From Meconema thalassinum (taxonomy: Eukaryota > Arthropoda > Insecta > Orthoptera > Tettigoniidae): a stretch of DNA of 64,000 nt. The notes under the pieces were generated by a model. The model was not told the origin of the DNA. It searched no databases and saw nothing but the letters and a program-made list of their open reading frames with translations. The stretch spans positions 1,504,576,545 to 1,504,640,544 of the forward strand of contig OX336388.2 in assembly GCA_946902985.2 (NCBI GenBank), read 5' to 3'. This document shows, in pieces, positions 34,119 through 45,251 of the stretch (position 1 is its first letter; each line of letters begins with the position of its first letter). The translations under genes were made by a program, and so were the position numbers.

Positions 34119-35875
34119 CACCATCATCTTGCACATTTTCCAGCCACTGGCCGGGTCTGTTTGGAACACAAGCCTCTCCAACGTCTTCTGTCTTCCCACC
34201 ATCTCTCAGCCTCCACCCTTGTCCAGTCTTCTCCTCTCTTCTTCACGCTTTCTTCCACCCCCTTCAGCCACCTGTCTCTCGGTCTCCCTCTTGGTCTCTT
34301 TCCTTCCCACTTCGTCTCGTGTATCCTCCTGGGTATCCTCTTCTCCTCCATTCGTTTTACATGTCCATACCATCTAAGTCTATATTTCTCTATACCATCC
34401 TGTAATGGTTCCTCCTTCATTAATTCTCTGGTCCTCTCATTTCTTATTCTGTCCCTCTTTGTAGCTCCAATACTGCTTCTCAAGAACCTCATCTCACTGG
34501 CCTGTATTTTTCTCTTCTCCCTTCCTTTCATAACCCAGGTCTCCGAGGCATACGTCAGGATAGGGACATAGTACGATATATGATCTACTTGCTGTTTTGA
34601 GGGACATCCCTGCTCCATAACGTGCTTCTCACACTCCTATGAAATGCTTCTGCCTGTCTCCCCCGCTCATTTATTTCTCGACCGTTTCTTCCATTCTCTT
34701 GTATCAGGCTTCCCAGATACTTGAAACTCTCCACTTTCTTCAGCTGTTCCCCACCAATTGTTATTCCCGTTGTGGTCCTTTCCTTCTTCCTTGTTGTGAT
34801 CACCATCTCACTCTTATTTATGCTAAATTTCATCCCATATCCTTGTATTATTCCTTCCCACACGTCCAACTGTTCCTGTACCTCCTCCTCCATGTTTCCA
34901 CAATCATCAAATCATCCGCAAACACCATTGCTTTCATCTTTCCTTCCCCAATTACTTGTGCCGCTCGGGTCATTATGTCATCCATCACCACAATGAAAAG
35001 TAACGGTGACAGTGCACTTCTTTGTTTCAGGCCGTTTCTCTGTTCCACCCAGTCCGATCTCTCTCCTCCCACTTTCACACAGCTCACGCTTCCCTTGTAC
35101 ATCTCTTTTATCCTCCTTATAGTCCATTTTTCTACTCCTCTATCCTCCAGGGACTTCCATACTTTGTTTCTGCATACACTGTCATATGCTTTCTCAATGT
35201 CCAGGAAGGCCATCAGTAGATCTGTTCCATACTCATAGTGCTGTTCTTGTAACTGACTTACAGCAAAAATCAAATCCACTGTGGACCTTCCTGCTCTGAA
35301 GCCATGTTGTTCTTCCCTCATCCCTCCTTCTATCCTTGTCCTAATTCTCCTTTCTAAAACTTTCTCAAACATCTTTGCACAATGACTCATCAGTGTTATT
35401 CCCCGATAGTTTCTGCATTCTGTTCTACTACCTTTCTAGAAGATCGGGACAATTATTCCCTTTTTCCAGTCCTCTGGGGTCTTCCTTTCCTTCCATGCTG
35501 CCTTCATCACTCGGTACAACCATTGTATCCCCACCTCTCCTGCTGCTCTCACCATCTCCACACTCAACTCATCCACACCCGGTGCCTTCCCTCCTTACAT
35601 CTTCCTCACTGCATCTTCCACTTCTTTCCATGTTAAGTCCTTTTCTGTTTGCAGTTCATCTACTGTACCTCTTCCCCGATTTCTTCTTCCTCGCCGTGGT
35701 TTCCATTTGGGTTCAGGAGTTCTTCAAAATATTCTTTCCACATTTTCTTCAGTTCTTCACTATTTTCTATCCCTTGTCCCCTTTTGTTCACCATTCTGAC
35801 ATAATCCGTAGGATCCTTCCGCCTCTTATTCTTTACCATCCCATACAGGACCTTTTTTTGTACCTTCACTAACCT
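34119..35875 (-). mobile_element. 5'-truncated RTE-like LINE with 30-bp target duplication
   Basis: A 1.76 kb LINE inserted into otherwise continuous DNA. Flanking 30-bp direct repeats (34089-34118 and 35876-35905) differ at one position. The 3' end (minus strand, near 34119) has a hairpin CCGGCC, AGT, GGCTGG and ends in 'gatgatggt'. The same 3' end, truncated to 56 bp, is at 22057-22112. The coding part is described separately. Confidence 0.88.
34124..35875 (-). pseudogene. LINE reverse transcriptase, partial, frameshifted
   Basis: Minus-strand frames in order are: 35884-35660 with 'ELKKMWKEYFEELLNP', a linker just before the RT; 35390-34848 with 'EEQHGFRAGRSTVDLIF', 'MAFLDIEKAYDSV' (motif A, Asp), 'LSPLLFIVVMDDIM' (motif B) and 'MVFADDLMI' (catalytic FADD box); 34893-34585 with 'YGMKFSINKSEMVI' and 'VESFKYLGSLIQ'; and 34618-34124 with 'YRLRWYGHVKRMEE' and 'GKRPRGRPRDRWL' at the C terminus. 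RT catalytic residues are present, but at least two frameshifts and the missing endonuclease make it inactive. Residue patterns are like RTE-clade elements, though I cannot test this. Confidence 0.87.
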
Positions 35876-35905
35876 GCTGGTCATGACTTAAAACGTGATG
35901 AGGTA

Positions 35906-36990
35906 AATAGCCCAATACGTTCAAGAGTTTCTCCTTGAGCTTGATTGATTGTGATAAAGTAGGCCGAGCGAATAGGACATTGTTGCCTATTAAAAGAAAA
36001 TGTACTGTACCTGCAAGTGTTTTATCGGAAGGTGTTAAATCAAGTCGTAGGATTTGAGCTCTCTGCCTAATATTACTGCACCTATTATATCCGAATCCAA
36101 GCAATTTCTTACATATTTCTTACAATTAATATATTACCATATATGAGTCCTTGGGAAACGTTCAGATTTCTAAGGAGCATAACTATGGCTCAAACGTTCG
36201 GAGTATGTGGAGGCGAATCACTTAATTCCAAGGAATTGAAAAATTCAGTAATAGGGAAATGAAGTAGCTGGCTTTCATCTTCAGTATCCAATCTGTTAAC
36301 GCTGATGTATGTGTTTGAACTACTGGATATAAGTTCAATGACTTTTAAATTAATATCATTACATTGTTGCAGCTTGGCAAATATTTTATATTCCAGCAAA
36401 TCAATTTTACCCTCACAACAGTAAAGACCAAAGTAACCACGCATAGATTTTACGGAAGAGAAGTACAATGTAGAACAATGTTTACATTTGATCGTCAAAG
36501 ACCTTACAGTACACTGTACTGCATAATATCTGGAATTGTTTCTGAAATGGCCTATTTATATTGGATTTTAAATGTGGCTTCGTATTATTCGATAACACTA
36601 TAGTGTCCTGCAATAACGGAGCCGCTAAATATTACATGGCAAATAATACTTCCATTGCCGAAATCAACTGCGTAGTTAGACTCAGTACTCTAAACAAATA
36701 ATCATTAAACAATTGTCTTATACAATGAAGTTCAACATGACCGTCCAGAGACTTTCATACTCAAGTTGGTTGGTGAGGAGAATGCGATGAGACTGATCGC
36801 TTAAAATAAATTCCTTATAATTGTTCCTGCCAGCGAAATTTTTTACGATAGCTTGAAAACGCAGCTCAGAATGACGTTCTTCATTTTGTCATAAACAGTA
36901 CGAAACTGCTCTAAATAAGCAATTTCCATCACCTGTTATAGGTTATGACAGTACATTTTTCAGGGGAACATAGAATCACTTCGCCAACTA
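35906..36990. other. Unassigned DNA
   Basis: No domain-bearing frame, no SINE box, no tandem repeat. It continues the host sequence interrupted by the LINE at 34119-35875. Confidence 0.5.
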
Positions 36991-37039
36991 TTGGAACGAC
37001 CATAGGCCTATACTCAATACTCACTTCGGCAGTCACCCT

Positions 37040-37480
37040 AATGGAGGCAGTTTTTGAATTATATGTCCCGTGCATGTCAAAAATCGTATTAACACATGGA
37101 GGCCCACCTATTCTTGTCTATCGCCCCGGAGACCCGGGTTACATTTCCTGCTCTGCCAAGAAATTGAATTCTGGTCTGAGGGCAAAAACGGGGCACATTC
37201 AGTCTCTTGAGGTATAACTAAGAAGAGGAAGGTTTAATTCCCACCTCGACAATCTTGGATGTGGTTTTCCGTGGTTTCCCACTTCCACTTAAGGCAAATA
37301 CCCGGATGGTTCCTAACTTAAGGCCTTGGCCGTCTCCTTGCCATTTACCACCTTAATTACAAATACACACAGTAATGCAGCCATCACAATAACACAGGTT
37401 ATGAGAGAAAATTTCACACATACACACCCAAGTACACGGGGCTGAGTGACCACGATGTCGGAGCCCTTCAAACGAATTAT
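37040..37480 (+). mobile_element. SINE family A copy
   Basis: B-box-like 'gacccgggttacatttcc', then 'ctctgccaagaaattgaatt', the second B-box-like 'ggtttaattcccacctc' (37231-37247), 'ggttttccgtggtttccca' and the 3' end with hairpin GGGGCT (37438-37443)/AGCCCT (37462-37467), the outer pair being G-U. No coding capacity. Confidence 0.75.
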
Positions 37481-37961
37481 GTTTGCCAAGTGTCTCTTAT
37501 GGTGAAAGCAATTGTGGACACGCGCGAGTGCCTGGAAAACTACTTTTTTCTTTAATAATTAAGAGTATATTGACGATGCATAATTATAACTTTTAGTCTA
37601 GGACGCTAATAACTTGACCACCGATGCATTGGGAAGAAATTGCAATATTAAGGTACATAAACAACATAGCCTACACATTCAACTGTAGGTTAATGTTCCT
37701 CAAAATTTCCCTTCTTAAATATTCCCCTCCTTTATAATTCTCCATCACGTGAAAACGTGCCATGTCTTGGGGTTTAAATATAGCGATGCAATGGTGCTGC
37801 CATCTGCTGTCAGTTACTGGAACTATATGGGCGATGTACTGCCATCTGTTGTCAGTTATAGGAACTGATTGCAGATATTTAAACAGCGTACTGAGGACAA
37901 AAGTTTGCTCTTTTGATCACATGCTGTAATGCAATGGTAAAACGGAAATAAAACGTATTGA
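37481..37961. other. Unassigned DNA
   Basis: It holds a small direct repeat, 'ctgccatctgctgtcagtta' near 37798 and a variant near 37840 (about 42 bp apart). Nothing else recognised. Confidence 0.5.
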
Positions 37962-38055
37962 GAGGGAATGTAGAAATATGTATCTTTTACAGACATAAAA
38001 CCTTAATAATACTCCTTGATTAAACAATATTTCAATGGTAAAAAAAATACATACA

Positions 38056-38135
38056 TCGGCGAGGGCTGGGATCGAACCGGCGAACCTAGGAATCACAGTC
38101 TGTCGCCTTAACCACATAGCTACTCGCGCAACCTT
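38056..38135 (-). repeat. tRNA-like promoter segment in duplication copy 1
   Basis: On the minus strand it reads 'gtagctatgtggttaaggcg' (A-box-like) and 'ggttcgatcccagccct' (B box). It is the head of a tRNA-derived SINE, or an old tRNA pseudogene. It is not a functional tRNA, since no complete cloverleaf is evident. Confidence 0.6.
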
Positions 38136-38527
38136 GTTCAGCAGCAGACGCAGCCATTCATTATCTTCAAAAGCTGCTGTCTGAAGGAAATAATCCATTT
38201 CATTATCCAAATAAATCAATGTTGCACATTCGTATACGTTCATACTGTTATTATATTTTATGGCCAGAACTTGGTTAATGTATGTTTTCAATTACATGGA
38301 AGCTTATTAAATAACTTACATTTTAATGGAATTCTCACCACCATTTTGTCATGACCTCGGGCGGATTGTGCGCATGCGTGAGGGGCTTGAATTCTGCTAT
38401 TTTCTATATTAATTCAAAAATATACCGTGAGGGAATGTAGAAATATGTATCTTTAACAGACATAAAACCTTACTAATACTCCTTGATTAAACAATATTTC
38501 AGTGGTAAAAAAAAAAAAAATATATAT

Positions 38528-38602
38528 CGGCGAGGGCTGGGATCGAACCGGTGAACCTTGGAACCAAAGTCTGTCGCCTTAACCACAAAGCTACTCGCGC
38601 AC
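38528..38602 (-). repeat. tRNA-like promoter segment in duplication copy 2
   Basis: Same as the element at 38056-38135 with a few changes ('gtagctttgtggttaaggcg', B box unchanged). Confidence 0.6.
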
Positions 38603-38899
38603 TCTTGTTCAGCAGTAGACGCAGCCGTTCTTTATCTTTAAAAGCCGCTGTCTGAAGGAAATAATCCATTTCATTATCCAAATAAATCAATGTTGCACAT
38701 TCGTATACGTTCATACTGTTATTATATTTTATTGTCAGAACTTGGTTAATGTATGTTTTCAATTACATGCAAGTTTATTAAATAACTTACATTTTAATGG
38801 ACTTCTCACCGCCATTTTGTCTTGACCCCAGGCGGATTGTGCGCATGCGTGAGGGGTAAGAATTCTGCTATTTTCTATATTAATTCAGAAATATACCGT

Positions 38900-40430
38900 A
38901 ATATATTTGTTTATTTTATAGACACTCTGCAAATCTAAAGGCCAAGAGCTTTCGTTAGAGTGCTCTACGAAGAAAATCGGTTCTGTCGTTCTCTCAATCT
39001 CGTGGTAACAAAAATCACCTTACTGTTTTAAATATATAGATGTGGCTTACATTTTTTGATGGTCTTGAAGCGTAGTGAACCTGGTCTGTACCATATTTAT
39101 CCATAAACATGCCCTATCGGACAAGCATGTATAATCCTTGTATCGGCCGCCATTATATACCCACAATCCGTCTAACAAGACATAGTGGTAGTATCTATTG
39201 ACGTTTGAAGTAACTGTTGATCCATTTTAATACTGGCTTCTGTTAACTCCATAACAGTTTGCTAAAATGGGGTCAGATCTAAGTGATCTATTCTTAGATA
39301 TGTCAGTTGTAACATAACTCACGGTAATCTTTTCAATACAAGAAGACACTGACAATCTAACCAATCAACGGCTGTTCTGAAGATCGTTCCCTGGGCATGG
39401 CTTCACACCATCTACCATGCGCGAAGCAACATGTAGTTTCCCTGCGTAGACTAATGAACAACACCGTGATAGACTGGTCTTCAATGTACTGATAGATCGA
39501 AGTGGATGAAAACTGACTGAAATGGATTTAAAATATCCAAGTATTAGGTTATTACTGGACTGTGACAAAGTACTAATTCTAGACAAAGTCTAGCATATGT
39601 CCATGTAGAAATAAAAATATTTCTACCAGTGTCTGTAGAAAATAATCAATCACCTAGTGATTCTCCTCGCCGGAAACTTACTAAGTTCCACCTCGTAGCG
39701 CAGCACTTTTGTGACTATCACAACTTTGAAAATAACTTCTGCGTGGAACCGGCAACCATGTGCCTTGGCTCAGCGTAGTGGCACCTTGCTAGGCAAGTGC
39801 TTGTGTCGAAGTGAGCTAACCATGCCTGCGCCAGCCGGCTTTTATTCAAAACAGTCAGGGTCACGCTGCATCAGCTGATATCTGGAAATCCTCATATCAC
39901 TGGTATCCCTGGTCCGATTTACTTGATACTAATTGCATTCTCTTTAATTTGGCCGTGCCAGTAATCTGATCCCAGTCTCAAGTCTCTACTCCATGGTTAA
40001 CTATTTAATCAATAAATAGCCTCGACCTCTGCTATTACTCGCTACGTCACTTGACATGCTAGTATCGGTATATTCTTTCCAATTCCTTCTCGAAGCAATG
40101 TAGCGCGATATTCAAATATCTCAACTTTCAAAAGCGGCTGTAGCCTTTCCCTTGATATCTAGGTGTCTGAATCTTGGAATACCCATTCCTAGAGTTGGGC
40201 ACAATACTGCATGTATCTGGAAGACCTACTGTACTTATACAGTATGTCCACGCGTTGACAACCCATGCGTATCACTCTGGTAACTGTTTAGATTCACTGT
40301 AGCCTATTTCAACTTCTGGTAGCTTTTCACCAAGGAGTCTTGTGATCAATTCCTGGACAATGTAGGTAGGATTATGAAAGAAGAACGAAAACTGATGTAT
40401 CAGAAGCCTAGTTCTATTACAGAAAGCTTT
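38900..40430. other. Unassigned DNA with a weak tRNA-like segment
   Basis: The only recognisable element is at about 39740-39842 on the minus strand: 'ggcgcaggcatggttagctc' and 'ccggttccacgc' resemble A and B boxes of a SINE head. The remainder shows no frame or repeat that I can support. Confidence 0.4.
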
Positions 40431-40738
40431 TTCAGTCGGTCAACACAAATTGTGGCCAATTACATTAGGCGGGAAAACACGTATTTATGCAGCCTAACCT
40501 GAAAGTAATATTGCATAAGATATTTACCACAAAATAACACGCTTTTAAGCAGCCCACTAAAATATGGAAAGGGGGGGGGGGATATGAGATGAGGGGAAGG
40601 GGTACATGTTTGTACACTTAAGTGTGTTATTTTGTGATAAATATCTTATGTAATTTTTTTTTTCAGATTAGGGTGTATAATAGCATACTTGCTTTCCCGC
40701 CTAATGTAACTGGGTGCAATTTGTATTGTCTGACTGAA
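40431..40738. mobile_element. Foldback MITE with long inverted repeats
   Basis: The left arm (40431 to about 40550) and right arm (about 40621-40738) are inverted copies. Both include 'ttacattaggcgggaaa', 'cataagatattta' and 'acaaaataacac' in the arm orientation. The centre contains a G run of about 11 (40571-40581). It is about 308 bp with no coding capacity. No clear target duplication was seen, so the superfamily is open. Confidence 0.75.
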
Positions 40739-40789
40739 AGAACGAATCCAGCTACTCGAATTCTACGAGGAATGGAGGCTTCTTGTTTT

Positions 40790-41163
40790 TCTTTATCGTA
40801 CGGCCTCGGGCGCCGGGTGCAATCTTTGTTATTTGACAACCAGAGGGTAGCTTGCATGTCGAATTTCGTTGTTCCTTGAAGCACTATGGAAGTCAAGGAG
40901 GTTAGATATATAAGCTCCTTGAACACTTTAGTGCTTTCTAGTAGAGAAATGAGGAAATTTGTGTTGGCGGATACTCCCGAGATTAATTTTGCCATTATGA
41001 ACACGGCCTACTGAATTCAAATGGGTGCTTTGACATGCCAACATCGTATGATATCCATGTCGTAATTTTTCCGCCTTTCAAAAAATCACTTACTACGGCC
41101 AGGAGCGAACCTGCAAGCTTGGGGTTAGTAGACCGACACGTTAACCACTCACCCACCGTGGTT
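40790..41163 (-). mobile_element. SINE family F copy
   Basis: Aligns with 30432-30811 throughout, same strand. Its 3' end (left in window) is at 'atcgtacggcctcgggcg' and its head (right) has 'gggtgagtggttaacgtg' and 'caggttcgctcctgg' on the minus strand. Confidence 0.82.
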
Positions 41164-41209
41164 AATGATAAGAAATGTTGATAGCTGCGCAAAAATACAA
41201 GCTTTCCAT

Positions 41210-41395
41210 AATTAATGAGTGATAATTAATGAGGAAAGCAATGGTAAACTACCTCACTCCTCATCTTGCCTAGTACGCCTCAATATAGCGCTGCCTTTGG
41301 TTTTTGTGGATATCTACCCACATAACCTAAAGGTGGTACTTTTAGAGGATCCAACCAGCCTTCGGGCTGATTACCTAACAGACAGTAATTATTCG
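41210..41395 (+). repeat. SINE 3' end with UUCG hairpin
   Basis: Contains 'gcaatggtaaactacctcac' and a hairpin CAGCC-TTCG-GGCTG (41356-41369), followed by 'attacctaacagacag'. The C(UUCG)G loop is a known very stable RNA tetraloop. No head with boxes was identified, so it may be a truncated SINE or a LINE tail. Confidence 0.5.
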
Positions 41396-41409
41396 TAGCT
41401 TATACTAAT

Positions 41410-41790
41410 AATTGGAGAACACCTGGTTGTGGGTGGCTGACAAACCTGTCACCACTGAGGTTCTCCACTCTGAGACTAAATATAATTTTTGTTTTAGGGC
41501 TGGGACGGGGTACACTGAGCCTCATGAAGCAAACCAGAGAAGAGGTGGGTTTGATTCCTAACTCAGATATTCTAGAAATGATTTTCCGTGGTCTCCAGCT
41601 TCCATACCAGGCATATGTTTGGATAGCTCCTAATGTAAGGCAAATTACAAATACACACACACTCTACTACAGTACTCGCAATTACACATGTTATCAGACA
41701 AATTCCATGCGCACTTACACCCAAATACACGGGGATAAAATCGCTACAATATCTAAGTTCCTAAATAAAACAACAGTAGATATAATGTTT
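41410..41790 (+). mobile_element. SINE family A copy (diverged)
   Basis: The body shows 'ggctgggacggggtacactg', 'gaggtgggtttgattcc', 'gattttccgtggtctcc', then 'acaaatacacacac' and an altered 3' end, 'atacacggggataaaatcg', in which the hairpin is lost. Ends in 'aataaaacaac'. Confidence 0.7.
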
Positions 41791-41838
41791 CGAGCACTTG
41801 ATTGCCGAAGGACGACTTCAACGATCATATTAAATATA

Positions 41839-42702
41839 AGGTGCGATCAAAAAGTAACGAGCGGGAGGCATAATTACAGAAACCAGTGCCTGTATGTTAG
41901 AAGTATTGGCCCTGGCTGTTGAGGCACTTGTCCCACTGTGACACGAGGCGGTGAATGGCTGTGTCACAAAATTCCCTGGGCTGCGATGTGAACTAGTTCC
42001 ACACGTACAACTGGACGTCGGCGTCCGAGGTGAATCGTTGGCCCCGCAGAGCCCTTTTCAGGGGACCAAACATGGCGTAATCACAGGGAGAGAGGTCTGG
42101 ACTGTATGGAGGGTGGCTGAGAACCTCCCATTTGAATTTCTGCAGGAGTGCCGCGAATGTGTTGGCCGTATGAGGTCGTGCATTGTCGTGGAGCGACCAC
42201 GGCGGCTATGGCGTTCACTGTCACTCAGCGGTCCTGGGTAATGAGGGCATCAACCAGCTGGAAATTGTCATCGGTAATGCAGGGGGGTGCCCCAGACCCT
42301 GCATCATCGGCTAACGACACCCGTCCTTCCCTGAAGCGCTTGTGCCACGCCTTGACCCTTGCAAGGGACATGCATTGTTCGCCGTACACTTTTGACATTC
42401 GGCGATGGATGTCCGTTCCCCCTACTCCTTCCGCTGTCAGAAACCGAACAACACCTCTTTGCTCTTCGGTTAACGCCTCCATGTCACTGTTTGCAATGCG
42501 ACTGGCAGCGTTGGACGATTGATGCATGCTGCTGCTCACTTTGTATCGTCACGTGACGTGCACGCGTGCCCTCTGGCGACGGGCTTTGACCTTCCACGCT
42601 CTGGTCAGAACCACACCTCGTTACACACGCCACGATTAGCCGATGTTGTCACCGGTTTGCGCATTCCAGCCTCGGCTCGTTACTTTTTGAACACACCTTA
42701 TA
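41839..42702 (-). mobile_element. Internally deleted mariner element with intact TIRs
   Basis: Ends are inverted repeats of about 24 bp ('aggtgcgatcaaaaagtaac' on the left and its imperfect complement near 42680-42702), flanked by TA on both sides, the mariner target. It is 864 bp, shorter than autonomous mariners (about 1.3 kb). The missing part is the middle of the transposase. Confidence 0.9.
41870..42539 (-). pseudogene. mariner transposase with internal deletion
   Basis: On the minus strand the frame 42539-42225 encodes the N-terminal DNA-binding part: 'EEQRGVVRFLTAEGVGGTDI', 'HRRMSKVYGEQCMS', 'VKAWHKRFREGRVSL' and 'DALITQDR'. It then joins, in another frame, to the C-terminal catalytic region 'HDNARPHTANTF' (second Asp) and 'PYSPDLSPCDYAMF' (third Asp). 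The region with the first catalytic Asp and the linker is absent. It could still be mobilised by a related transposase because its ends are preserved, but it makes none itself. Confidence 0.85.
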
Positions 42703-43209
42703 TAAATGTACTTCATTTTACTCATGATTGAAATTTTCAGCCGTATGATATTCAATTTTCAGTTTTATATATTTTTAGATTTTAAAAGCCAATGTATCTG
42801 TACAATACTTTTGTGCTTAATTTTTTCAACTTAATTCAAAAATAGAATAAAAATTACTTCCCATTTGATAAACGCATTTTTGTACCGTAACACATACAGT
42901 ATTGTAAAAGGTATTTGAACTAATTTGATAAGCGGGAAGGAACATTTGTTGCTGATTATAAACCCGAAAGAGAAATAATTTATCAAACAGAATAACATTA
43001 TTCCATGAGTTGGAGTTTAATTCTCCCTAAGTAAATTATCATAATGTTGATATGTTCTTGTTGTATTATGTTCATAGAAGAGATTATTTGAAAGATGAAA
43101 TTGAAACTCAAAATTCAATTACAGCGGGAGTATCACTCTCCATATATCTTTAAGGATACGACCACCTATTTCACATCTTAAACCCAATTACAAATAGGTA
43201 CACAAATGT
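42703..43209. other. AT-rich unassigned DNA
   Basis: No frame, repeat or SINE box recognised. Confidence 0.5.
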
Positions 43210-43597
43210 CCACTTCGTGGAATATCAGCTAGCATTCTTGGCTGTCACTGCGGAGGTCTGAGTTCGATTCCAAGCTGTGATCTGTGGGCTGGAACGGGGT
43301 ACACTTCACCTCGTAAGGCAGAAAGAAAGGCGGGTTCTGTCCTCACCTCAGATATCCTAGAAGTGATTTTTGGTTTACCACTTATACTCCAAGCAATTGC
43401 CAGAATGGTACCTACATCAATGCCACAGCGGCCTCGTACCCAAATTCTAGCTTCAGTTACAAATACACTCGTCAGTACAGTCATTACAATAACACGGTTA
43501 TTAGATAGATTCCACACACAGGGGTACAAGATGATGATGTCGCTAAGCCCCTGAATGAATACCTTAAACAACAACAACAACAATAATTAATAATAAT
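43210..43597 (+). mobile_element. SINE family A copy with AAT-rich tail
   Basis: Head 'gtggaatatcagctagca' and 'gagttcgattccaagctg', then 'ggctggaacggggtacactt', 'gattccacacacaggggtac' and a decayed 3' hairpin. It ends in 'aacaacaacaacaataatt' and AAT repeats, into which Gypsy copy 2 inserted. Confidence 0.75.
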
Positions 43598-44799
43598 TGC
43601 AACCAGGCGGGCGGCTTTAGGCCAGCAGCACGTCAGTAACTCGATAACCAACGCTCTGCTTCACCAGAATGACACCGCCCAATGGCCAGCGTGGATGGGC
43701 CAACTTACCGTTTATTTAGAGGTCCGCGTCGCTTCCACAGCAACAAAATCACCTCCAGATGACATGCCCCAACAGAAGAGCTCCAAACGGGTGGAAGGAA
43801 AGTGGAGAAGGGGAACGCACAGGCTATTGTACAGACACCCCCCAATAACCGACAGAATTGCTGTCGGCGAAATAATGCCACAACAGTTGATTAAAAATTT
43901 AAAATAAAAATTTAATGTTAAAAATTTAAAGGAGCACCTTCACCAGAAACAGAACATGCTTGCTTGCAAACAAAAGGACAAGAATCAAGTTGAAATTAAA
44001 ATGTTATACAGCCCAAAGGTTAAAATAAAAATTACAGGCATAACACAACGAGAAAGGGCTTGATAATTTACAAGGGAATGCAATAGCGATCCGACATGCG
44101 TAGATCCCGGCCACGAAGAAACGAGAAATAAAAATATTCAAATTAACCAAATTAAATTGTATCAGAAAACAATTCATTAATTTGCAGGATGGAGATAAAC
44201 ACAGGAACAATTACTAAAAACACAATGTTAAACCGACAAGGTTAAATAAAAAAAACATCTTAAGTTAACACAACACGTTTGAGTTTCGCGGTCGACGCCA
44301 AGAGACTGACCTCGAGACCAGAATGCATCTCTTCATAACAAAAAACAAACATGGCGACTAAAACGGGTGACCGCATGCCTGACCGAAACTACGGCAAACA
44401 ATTACCATTAAATTAATTTAGAATCCCCCGAGCGGAATGAAAGGCGAAAACAATTACATCTAAAAACTATAAATGCAAGTCGGTTTTATGACTCGACGGA
44501 TCTTACATTAGATTTAAAAAAAATATGACAATCCCAAGATTGCCAAATGAAAATAAATAATAATTTAAACGTAAAATAAACTTATAAATGTGTCTCCAGA
44601 AGGTACAAAATAGTAACAAAATTAATATATATAAGGAAACGTTATTAAAACATAAAATAAATTTTAGGCCTACCAGGCAAAACAAAACACAAGATCAACA
44701 TTCATACACGGCCAAAATTGGAGCTCCCAAAATAAAATAATTAGATAAATTAAATAAAAAACGTAACTTAAAACTTCACAGCGGAGACACAATGAAAAC

Positions 44800-44998
44800 G
44801 GGGGGCGTGGTGGCGCAGCGGTCAAGCTGTATGCCTCTCACCAAGGCGGACCGGGTTCGATTCCAGGTCACTGCATGTGAGATTTTCGATGTGAAATTCC
44901 ATGTCCTGTGGTTCGGATTCCACGTAAAACGGAGGTCCCGTGGCTTATGATCGCGAGATTAACGGTCACGTTAAACTACAAGCTTCCTTCCTTCCTTT
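44800..44998 (+). mobile_element. SINE family D with (CTTC)n tail
   Basis: A tRNA-derived SINE of 199 bp. The A box is in 'gtggcgcagcggtcaagctg' and the B box in 'accgggttcgattccaggt'. It ends in a CTTC/CTT run. Target duplication 'acacaatgaaaac' is perfect at 44787-44799 and 44999-45011. The matching site in the other LTR (52934-52952) is empty, which fixes both boundaries. Confidence 0.93.
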
Positions 44999-45251
44999 AC
45001 ACAATGAAAACAAAAAAAAAACTAACGCATTTTAAATAAAATGAAATAAAATATGGCACTATATTGCCCTGAACATGCCCGCCCAGCACATGCTTCGTTT
45101 TGGTCACAAGCGTAGGTCCGCATCGAGATGCGACCACATTTCACACGTCCACTTCACGGCGAAACGATGAAATTCACAGCCTGAAGAGCACAGGCAATTT
45201 CCTAGTAGAATTGGCATTCATATTTTCTGTTGAATATATTTATATTTCGTA

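Larger units (their letters stand above)
37962..38899. repeat. Tandem duplication of a 467-bp segment
   Basis: Copy 1 is 37962-38428 and copy 2 is 38429-38899, both from 'gagggaatgtagaaatatg' to 'aaatataccgt'. Each includes a minus-strand tRNA-like stretch. Differences are scattered substitutions and the length of an A run (38042 and 38509). The frames at 37917-38291 and 38499-38762 (minus) are similar only because of the duplication. Confidence 0.93.

Noticed and set aside
34088..35872. Several plus-strand open frames of 80-200 codons
   Set aside because: They lie opposite the minus-strand LINE reverse transcriptase. The protein-like content is on the minus strand, and these are shadow frames rich in Ser, Leu and Phe.
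38056..38135. Functional tRNA gene
   Set aside because: Only A- and B-box-like parts are recognisable. The segment is inside a duplicated repeat, and I could not form a complete cloverleaf with anticodon arm and acceptor stem.
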